Below, one piece after another: positions 5,673 through 10,082 of a stretch of 10,082 nt of DNA. Both the position numbers and the translations under genes were made by a program. The stretch spans positions 1 to 10,082 of the forward strand of contig JAOUGY010000123.1 of assembly GCA_029865445.1 (NCBI GenBank), written 5' to 3'. The notes beneath the pieces were generated by a model. That model was not told the origin of the DNA. It worked only from the letters and a program-made list of their open reading frames with translations, and did not search any database. The stretch is from Acidimicrobiia bacterium (GTDB lineage Bacteria; Actinomycetota; Acidimicrobiia; Spongiisociales; ZC4RG35). Positions within the stretch are counted from its first letter, which is position 1. Each line of letters starts with the position of its first letter.

Positions 5673-6472
5673 TCGAGTACCCCGGCCGCCCATCCGACCA
5701 TCTCGACGGGGTCGGAGTGATCGACCAGCGCCATACCGATCGAGGCGGGAGCATGCGCCTCCGCCAGACCCCCCAACACCTCGGCGATGGCCCCCGGGCC
5801 GCCTCCGACCGATGTCGGATCGCCCCTGGTATCGGTGACGAATCGCACCGATTGGTAGATCGCCACGTCGATCGGGCGTACCGACCGCGCCCAGCCCACC
5901 ACAGGGCCCAGGTCCGATGCGGCGAACCCCGACAGAAAGACGCCGTCCGCCAGTCCCGACGCCAGCCGGTTGATCCGCTCCCCCCGCGACCCGACGAACA
6001 ACGGCACGGTGGTCGCCGGGAGGCCGTGCGGCGGCGGTGAGTAATGCGCGGTCTCGCGGCGACCGAGCACCGCCCGAGCCGTTTCGAGCGCGCCCCGCAT
6101 GAGGGCGACCGGCCGCTCGTACGCCAGACCGAATGGATCGAGCGACTCGGTTCCGCCCACCCCCCAGCCGAGAACGAAACGTCCATCGGACAACTCGGCG
6201 ATCGTGGATGCGGTGGCCGCAACGGCTCCGGGATGCCTCAATACCGGCGATGTGATCCCGACGCCCAGCCGGACGGTCGACGTGCGTTGTGCGGCGGCGG
6301 CAAGCACAACCATCGGATCACGAGCGACTCCTTCGTCGGCGATCCACACCTCGTCGAACCCGGCCGACTCGGCGGCCACCACGGCATCTACGAGCCGATC
6401 GACCGCGGCGTCGGGGTGGAGCCACACTCCGAAACGAACTGGCGGCCCAGCTTCCACCGGAAGCGCCGTCAC
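5657..6472 (-). CDS. LLM-class (probably F420-dependent) oxidoreductase
   Basis: A 271-residue luciferase-like monooxygenase fold protein, probably a soluble F420- or FMN-linked hydride transferase. The N-terminus VRFGVWLHP, AESAGFDEVWIADE (33-46), DPMVVLAAAAQRTSTVRLGVGIT (about 52-74) and LRHPGAVAATASTIAELSDGRF are textbook LLM segments. These are followed by the glycine-rich LGWGVGG and, later, VPLFVGSRG and ASGLADGVFLSG. It is shorter than the usual 300-350 residues, mainly after residue 140, so the insertion segment and C-terminal helices seem reduced, though no break is visible. The substrate cannot be inferred. Its ATG overlaps the uridine kinase stop as ATGA (6469-6472), so both come from one mRNA with coupled translation. 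Whether this reflects a shared function or only packing is unclear. Confidence 0.85.
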   Translation of the reverse strand: MTALPVEAGPPVRFGVWLHPDAAVDRLVDAVVAAESAGFDEVWIADEGVARDPMVVLAAAAQRTSTVRLGVGITSPVLRHPGAVAATASTIAELSDGRFVLGWGVGGTESLDPFGLAYERPVALMRGALETARAVLGRRETAHYSPPPHGLPATTVPLFVGSRGERINRLASGLADGVFLSGFAASDLGPVVGWARSVRPIDVAIYQSVRFVTDTRGDPTSVGGGPGAIAEVLGGLAEAHAPASIGMALVDHSDPVEMVGWAAGVLDQLGR

Positions 6473-7119
6473 ATCCGCGCCCGTATCAACTCGATGATCG
6501 TGGCCACCGCCCCGACCTTCATGCCCCCGGGGATGATGATGTCGGCGTGACGTTTCGAGGGTTCGACGAACTCGTTGTGCATCGGACGCACCGACGTGAG
6601 GTATTGGGCGAGCACGGATTCGGGAGAACGGCCACGCTCGTGGATGTCCCGTTCGAGACGGCGTGCCAACCTCAGATCGGCATCGGTGTCCACGAAGACG
6701 CGCAGGTCCATGAGCGCCCGCAACTCGGGCTCCGCGAGCACGAGGATTCCTTCGAGGATCACCACCGGGGCCGGCGCCACGGTCACGGTTTGGACACTCC
6801 GTAGGTGCTGGGAGAAGTCATAGACGGGCTGTGCGAATGGCAGCCCCTCCCGAAGGGTCTCCAGGTGTGTCACCAGCAGGTCGGTTTCAAGCGAGTTCGG
6901 GTGGTCGTAGTTGAGGCGGGTGCGCTCCTCGAACGTGAGGTCGACACGATGCTTGTAATAGGCGTCGTGTTTCACATACGCCACTCCGTCGATCGCCTCG
7001 ATGAGCGCTTCGGCGATCGTCGTCTTTCCGGAACCGGAACCACCCGCCACTCCGATGATGAGCGGAGTGGAGTTGCCCCATCCGGAAGGGTCGAATCGTG
7101 GGGGTGGGGGTAGGGCCAT
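6469..7119 (-). CDS. udk: Uridine kinase
   Basis: 216 residues. It phosphorylates uridine (and usually cytidine) to UMP or CMP with ATP or GTP in cytosolic pyrimidine salvage. The P-loop is GVAGGSGSGKTT (23-34), followed by HDAYYKH (51-57, the Asp/Tyr nucleoside-site segment), LNYDHPNSLET (69-79), PVYDFSQH (98-105), the ILEGIL strand (121-126), the Arg-rich lid RRLERDIHERGRS (153-165) and EPSKRHADIIIP (186-197). All are in the family order and the length is normal for bacterial Udk. The first 15 residues are Pro-rich (MALPPPPRF) and less conserved. No SD precedes ATG 7119; a TAACGT box 9 nt upstream suggests a leaderless or near-leaderless mRNA. The neighbour starting at 7141 is divergent with 21 bp between the starts. 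It is the first gene of a two-gene unit with the LLM oxidoreductase. Confidence 0.92.
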   Translation of the reverse strand: MALPPPPRFDPSGWGNSTPLIIGVAGGSGSGKTTIAEALIEAIDGVAYVKHDAYYKHRVDLTFEERTRLNYDHPNSLETDLLVTHLETLREGLPFAQPVYDFSQHLRSVQTVTVAPAPVVILEGILVLAEPELRALMDLRVFVDTDADLRLARRLERDIHERGRSPESVLAQYLTSVRPMHNEFVEPSKRHADIIIPGGMKVGAVATIIELIRARM

Positions 7120-7127
7120 ACCGGGAC

Positions 7128-7134
7128 TACGTTA
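7128..7134. promoter_or_regulatory. Overlapping divergent -10 boxes for udk and the SRPBCC gene
   Basis: The 21-bp gap between two divergent ATGs contains ACTACGTTAGA. On the plus strand TACGTT (7128-7133) fits TANNNT and lies 7 nt before ATG 7141; on the minus strand TAACGT (7134-7129) fits TANNNT and lies 9 nt before ATG 7119. The two hexamers share five bases. Both genes lack an SD, so back-to-back leaderless transcription from one melted region is the simplest reading, but it is inferred from spacing alone. Confidence 0.42.
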
Positions 7135-7140
7135 GAACCC

Positions 7141-7569
7141 ATGCCCCGACTCCATCGCACGATCACCGTTCCGTCGAGCCTCGAAGACGCATTCGAGTAC
7201 GTGGCCGATTTCTCCAGGGTCGCCGAGTGGGATCCGGGCGTCTCTCGATCGTCGCAGACCATCGAGGGAGGCGTCGGAGCCGGTGCGACCTACGCGGTGG
7301 AGGCGGTGTTCGGAACGAGGACGATTCCGATGACCTACACGACCACCACCTTCGAGCGACCCCATCGAATCGTTCTCCGCGGAACCGGAGCGACGCTCAC
7401 CGCCATCGACGAGATCACGTTCCGGACCACCGCCGCCGGAACGGCGATCGACTACGTCGCCGACATCCAGCTGGTGTGGTGGATGAGAGTCACCGAACCG
7501 CTCTTGCACGGTCGTTTCCAGTCCCTGGCCGACGAGGCCCTGGCGGGACTCGAGGCCGCGCTGAGCTGA
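7141..7569 (+). CDS. SRPBCC family protein (START/polyketide-cyclase-like)
   Basis: A 142-residue single-domain SRPBCC protein, a hydrophobic-cavity fold that binds or transforms lipids, polyketides or other small hydrophobic ligands. The start RTITVPSSLEDAFEYVADFSR (6-26) is the standard strand-helix opening, followed by VAEWDPGV (the Trp-Asp-Pro segment), GVGAGATYAVEA, the strand pair TTFERPHRIVLRGTG, and a long C-terminal helix LHGRFQSLADEALAGLEAAL that caps the cavity. The ligand is not predictable. ATG 7141 fits the domain start exactly and has no SD, only a TACGTT box 7 nt upstream. It is divergent from udk and convergent with the DUF4388 gene, the two stop codons being separated by 2 nt. 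Confidence 0.83.
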   Translation: MPRLHRTITVPSSLEDAFEYVADFSRVAEWDPGVSRSSQTIEGGVGAGATYAVEAVFGTRTIPMTYTTTTFERPHRIVLRGTGATLTAIDEITFRTTAAGTAIDYVADIQLVWWMRVTEPLLHGRFQSLADEALAGLEAALS

Positions 7570-7576
7570 ACTCAGC
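7560..7576. terminator. Small hairpin across two convergent stop codons
   Basis: GCTGAG (7560-7565), loop CTGAA, CTCAGC (7571-7576). The stem contains or touches the stop codons of both convergent genes (TGA 7567-7569 on plus, TGA 7574-7572 on minus). It is short and has no T-run, so it is at best a weak bidirectional terminator and may be chance. Confidence 0.28.
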
Positions 7577-8549
7577 CCGACGGGTCCTCGAAGTCGGAGA
7601 CGTGACGTCTGTTAACGCGAAACCGTGATTTCATGTCTCCCAGAACGCCGGTGACGAGCGTCGTATCCGAAGGCGCAACGACCTCGTGCATCGGCCCGAT
7701 CCCAAAGATCTCGACGACCGGTTCACTGGAGATGAGCGCGTCCTCGGAGGTCACCGGGTCATCCACCTCATCCGGCTCTGAGTGCTGTTCGACGACCGGC
7801 CATTCCGCCGAAGACTCGGTCCCCCAGCCGGCCTCCTGATCGGTTGAGTCAGAATCCTGGACACCCTCGACATTCGGATCGTTCACGTCACCGCCGGCTT
7901 CATCTGGGGCGGGATCGATCCTCGAATCCTCATCGGCGATGTCGGCCCAACCGTCGTCGTTGATCACAGGTGCCTGGTCCGTCCAGTCGCCAGCGAGAAT
8001 CTCCGCGTTGCGTTTGAGAACGCCCAGTGCCTCCAGCGTGAGGATGGTGGCGACGGCCTTTCGACGTCCCACCCGGGCCTCCAACGCGTCGATCGAAAAA
8101 GGCTCCACGAGATCCGCGATCAGCTGCCAGGCGGCCGGCTTCAGGGAGAGCTGGTCGCCGATGTGACGGTTCAAGGCGAGACCCTCCCCCGACGAAACCC
8201 CCAGATCCGTGAGCCGCTTCTCACGGAAGAGGTCCTTTTCGATCGCCGCGAAGATCGCTTTGGTCTCGATCGGCCGTTCTGGCGGTCGAGGAAGGTCGCG
8301 TGTACCGAACTCGAATGTGCCGTCCTCGATACCCACCAGTCGGCCGATGGCCTCGACGATTCGCGAGAACCGGTCGCCTCCGGTTGCGGGCTGTCCGAAC
8401 ACTTCGGCGTCCACGACGGCGCCGTCACGTAGGTAGACGGCCCCGGCGAAGCGTTCTCCCACCAGATCGATGGAGGCCGATTTGTGCGTGATCTTGGCGA
8501 TTTGGAGCAGGTCTTCCACGCTCCACTCACCAAGGCTGCCCGACATCAT
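7572..8549 (-). CDS. DUF4388 (PATAN-like) domain protein with long acidic tail
   Basis: 325 residues, not an enzyme by appearance. The N-terminal domain (about 3-100) is DUF4388/PATAN-like: SGSLGEWSVEDLLQIAKI, then SASIDLVG, and AGAVYLRDGAVVDAE. It recurs in bacterial signalling proteins linked with response regulators and small GTPases of the MglA type. Residues about 125-172 (LKPAAWQLIADLVEPFSIDA onwards, ending LEALGVLKR) look like a compact winged-helix module. Residues 180-270 are very rich in D, E, S and P and are probably disordered. The end has a basic patch, MKSRFRVNRRH (298-308), which could contact nucleic acid, membrane or a partner. An SD-like AAAGGTGA (8559-8566) lies 9 nt before ATG 8549 and 6 nt before an in-frame GTG at 8552, so either could be the start. 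No GTPase or kinase partner lies in the window. The 37-residue membrane protein is 85 bp upstream on the same strand. Confidence 0.72.
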   Translation of the reverse strand: MMSGSLGEWSVEDLLQIAKITHKSASIDLVGERFAGAVYLRDGAVVDAEVFGQPATGGDRFSRIVEAIGRLVGIEDGTFEFGTRDLPRPPERPIETKAIFAAIEKDLFREKRLTDLGVSSGEGLALNRHIGDQLSLKPAAWQLIADLVEPFSIDALEARVGRRKAVATILTLEALGVLKRNAEILAGDWTDQAPVINDDGWADIADEDSRIDPAPDEAGGDVNDPNVEGVQDSDSTDQEAGWGTESSAEWPVVEQHSEPDEVDDPVTSEDALISSEPVVEIFGIGPMHEVVAPSDTTLVTGVLGDMKSRFRVNRRHVSDFEDPSG

Positions 8550-8579
8550 CACGAGGATTCACCTTTCGCCGCGTCCGCC

Positions 8580-8599
8580 CGCGATCGGGCACGATCGCG
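8580..8599. repeat. Perfect 8-bp hairpin in the leader of the DUF4388 gene
   Basis: CGCGATCG (8580-8587), GGCA, CGATCGCG (8592-8599). It lies between the small membrane protein stop and the DUF4388 start on the minus strand, about 15 bp upstream of the SD. It could be an attenuator, an mRNA-stabilising hairpin or an operator. No T-run follows on either side, so a simple terminator is unlikely. Confidence 0.4.
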
Positions 8600-8634
8600 A
8601 CGGCATCCTCACGACCAGTCGGCAGGTTCTCCGT

Positions 8635-8748
8635 TCAGACGAGTGATCTGACGAGAACCCATCCGATGAGAAGAAGCACCGGGAGGAGTGCGACGAGATC
8701 GCCTGCCGCCATCACCCGGTTCCTGCGCTCGAATTGTGTTTGTGCCAT
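8635..8748 (-). CDS. 37-residue single-pass small membrane protein
   Basis: A short frame on the minus strand. The N-terminus MAQTQFERRNRVMAAGD is hydrophilic and basic, followed by one strongly hydrophobic segment LVALLPVLLLIGWVLVR (about 18-34) and the end SLV. The charge pattern predicts the N-terminus inside. A clear SD, GGAGGG (8753-8758), lies 4 nt before ATG 8748, and a candidate promoter sits just beyond, so this is more than a chance frame. I know no named family for it. It is 85 bp upstream of the DUF4388 gene on the same strand and could share its transcript; a membrane anchor or regulator for that protein is conceivable but unproven. Confidence 0.6.
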   Translation of the reverse strand: MAQTQFERRNRVMAAGDLVALLPVLLLIGWVLVRSLV

Positions 8749-8766
8749 CTGACCCTCCGTGCATCC

Positions 8767-8795
8767 CTTATCGGTGTGACGCCTTCACACTTGAA
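8767..8795 (-). promoter_or_regulatory. Candidate promoter with palindromic operator for the small membrane protein
   Basis: On the minus strand TTCAAG (8795-8790) and GATAAG (8772-8767) are 17 nt apart, the ideal -35/-10 spacing, and the -10 ends 18 nt before ATG 8748. The spacer is almost exactly filled by the palindrome GTGTGA-CGCCT-TCACAC (8774-8790, plus-strand reading). A dimeric repressor bound there would block RNA polymerase. The half-site recalls CRP/GlxR TGTGA, but the gap is 5 and not 6 nt. The -35 match is weak. Confidence 0.42.
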
Positions 8796-8813
8796 GAGGT
8801 TCCCGACGCCGTG

Positions 8814-8842
8814 TTGAAAAGATTTCACGACCTCTGTCAGAT
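8814..8842 (+). promoter_or_regulatory. Candidate promoter for the TrpB2 gene
   Basis: TTGAAA (8814-8819) and TCAGAT (8837-8842) are 17 nt apart on the plus strand, which would give a leader of about 65-70 nt before ATG 8917. The -35 is fair and the -10 poor. The palindrome at 8774-8790 would then be centred about 65 bp upstream of the start site, where an activator could act. The leader shows no Trp-codon peptide or attenuator. Confidence 0.28.
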
Positions 8843-8916
8843 GCACCACGGGTTCGCCTGATACACCGAGTTACCGACGGCTAGCGTCCGGGTGGATCAC
8901 CTTCAGGAGGACGCTC

Positions 8917-10082
8917 ATGGCCGAGAACACCAAGATCCTGCTCGACGAATCCGAGATGCCGACGACGTGGTACAACGTGGTACCCGATCTTCCGGCGCCG
9001 CCTCCTCCCCCACTGCACCCGGGCACCCACCAGCCGATCGGACCCGACGATCTGGCGCCGCTCTTCCCGATGGCGCTGATCATGCAGGAGGTCACGGGAG
9101 ACCGCTACATCGACATCCCGGGGGAGGTGCTCGATGTGTACCGGCTGTGGCGGCCGTCCCCGCTGTTCCGGGCCCACCGGCTCGAAAAGCTCCTCGATAC
9201 CCCTGCTCGCATCTACTACAAGTACGAGGGCGTTTCCCCCGCTGGATCGCACAAACCCAACACCTCCGTTCCGCAGGCCTTCTACAACGCAGCCGAAGGC
9301 GTCAAGAAGCTCACCACCGAAACCGGGGCGGGGCAATGGGGGTCGGCGCTGGCATTCGCAACGGCGCAATACGGGCTCGAATGTGAGGTCTGGCAGGTGC
9401 GGGCGAGCTACGACCAGAAGCCGTACCGCAAGTCGATGATGGAGGTGTGGGGGGCCACGGTTCATCCGTCGCCATCGGAGATCACCGAGGCGGGCCGCAC
9501 GATCCTGGCCATGGATCCCAACTCGACCGGTTCGCTCGGCATCGCCATCTCCGAGGCGGTCGAAATGGCCGCCCAGGACCCGAATACGAAGTACGCCCTG
9601 GGGTCGGTGTTGAACCACGTGCTGATGCACCAGACGATCATCGGTGAGGAGGCCCTCCTCCAGCTCGCCAAGGTGGGCGAGTCACCAGACGTGCTCGTGG
9701 GGTGCACGGGTGGCGGATCGAACTTCGGCGGTCTCTCTTTCCCGTTCTTGCGCGAGAAGCTGGCCGGGAAGATGAACCCGACCATCAGGTGCGTCGAGCC
9801 TGCAGCGTGCCCGTCGCTGACCAAGGGTGAATACCGGTATGACTTCGGCGACACCCTTGGGATGACACCGCTCGTCAAGATGCACACGCTCGGTCACGAC
9901 TTCATCCCGGACCCGATCCACGCCGGTGGTTTGCGCTACCACGGCATGGCGCCACTCGTTTCCCATCTCTACGAGTTGGGACTGGTCGAAGCAGAGGCGA
10001 TCGGTCAGGTCGAGTGTTTCGACGCGGCCGTGAAGTTCGCTCGGACCGAAGGCATCGTGCCCGCGCCGGAGCCCACGCATGC
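8917..10082 (+). CDS. trpB: Tryptophan synthase beta-like PLP enzyme, TrpB2 type (3' end outside window)
   Basis: The first 388 codons of a PLP enzyme of the TrpB2 group (TIGR01415-like), which joins indole and L-serine to form tryptophan. TrpB2 proteins differ from TrpB1 in poor pairing with TrpA and often act alone as indole-salvaging synthases. Seen motifs: the TrpB2-type N-terminus MPTTWYNVVPDLPAP; LFRAHRLEKLLDTPARIYYK; SPAGSHKPNTS with the PLP lysine Lys113; TETGAGQWGSALAFAT (the conserved loop); the phosphate-binding glycine run GCTGGGSN (262-269); and, at the edge, IVPAPEPTHA in place of the ESSHA of TrpB1. AGGAGG lies 6 nt before ATG 8917, fixing the start. The family is about 430-450 residues, so roughly 50 are missing only because the window ends. 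No trpA or other trp gene is visible next to it here. Confidence 0.92.
   Translation, partial: MAENTKILLDESEMPTTWYNVVPDLPAPPPPPLHPGTHQPIGPDDLAPLFPMALIMQEVTGDRYIDIPGEVLDVYRLWRPSPLFRAHRLEKLLDTPARIYYKYEGVSPAGSHKPNTSVPQAFYNAAEGVKKLTTETGAGQWGSALAFATAQYGLECEVWQVRASYDQKPYRKSMMEVWGATVHPSPSEITEAGRTILAMDPNSTGSLGIAISEAVEMAAQDPNTKYALGSVLNHVLMHQTIIGEEALLQLAKVGESPDVLVGCTGGGSNFGGLSFPFLREKLAGKMNPTIRCVEPAACPSLTKGEYRYDFGDTLGMTPLVKMHTLGHDFIPDPIHAGGLRYHGMAPLVSHLYELGLVEAEAIGQVECFDAAVKFARTEGIVPAPEPTH

Noticed and set aside
5533..6222. Arg/Ser-rich minus-strand frame overlapping the LLM gene
   Set aside because: It lies in another frame of the clear LLM oxidoreductase and has typical shadow composition.
8774..8790. 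CRP/GlxR site
   Set aside because: Half-sites match TGTGA/TCACA, but the gap is 5 nt and not the required 6, so it is listed only as an unassigned palindrome.
8843..8916. Tryptophan attenuator or leader peptide before the TrpB2 gene
   Set aside because: No short frame with tandem Trp codons and no alternating hairpins are visible.

Overview
This is a GC-rich bacterial window, most likely from an actinobacterium of the Acidimicrobiia type (inference). The grounds are strong C/G preference at third codon positions, GTG starts, a short LLM-class (probably F420-dependent) oxidoreductase, a lipoprotein with a Thr/Ala/Glu/Pro linker, and several starts with a TANNNT box only 6-9 nt upstream, as in leaderless actinobacterial mRNAs.

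Layout. 1-79: the last codons of an unidentified protein. 80-529: no gene, but a mosaic of hairpins and two diverged 126-bp repeats built from C-run/G-run modules. 530-1741 (+): a CodA-like amidohydrolase. 1728-2282 (-): a MOSC-domain protein, overlapping it tail to tail. 2324-2357: a strong hairpin terminator ending a minus-strand ABC transporter operon read as ATPase (5247-4513), permease (4516-3629), then NMT1/THI5-like binding lipoprotein (3584-2361). 5373-5672 (+): a TIGR03792-type small monooxygenase-like protein, divergent from the operon across about 125 bp that holds an AT-rich palindrome. 7119-5657 (-): uridine kinase translationally coupled to the LLM oxidoreductase. 7141-7569 (+): an SRPBCC protein whose start is 21 bp from the kinase start. 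8549-7572 (-): a DUF4388 (PATAN-like) protein. 8748-8635 (-): a 37-residue single-pass membrane protein with its own SD and a palindrome between its candidate -35 and -10. 8917-end (+): the first 388 codons of a TrpB2-type tryptophan synthase beta chain, cut by the window edge.

How the genes may work together. The transporter belongs to the NitT/TauT/ThiXYZ class, whose binding proteins take up pyrimidine-like or small anionic compounds. The neighbouring amidohydrolase has the metal and catalytic residues of cytosine deaminase but appears to lack its cytosine-reading residues. Together they could form an uptake-and-hydrolysis module for an unidentified N-heterocycle. Uridine kinase is a pyrimidine salvage enzyme, but nothing ties it to that module beyond proximity. 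The other genes look like ordinary housekeeping or orphan genes. The genome is tightly packed: three convergent pairs overlap or nearly touch and one divergent pair is 21 bp apart.

No CRISPR array, tRNA, rRNA, insertion sequence, phage gene or obvious defence system was seen. The points most worth a second look are the altered substrate pocket of the amidohydrolase, the small membrane protein with its palindromic promoter, the back-to-back leaderless promoters at 7128-7134, and the intergenic repeat mosaic.
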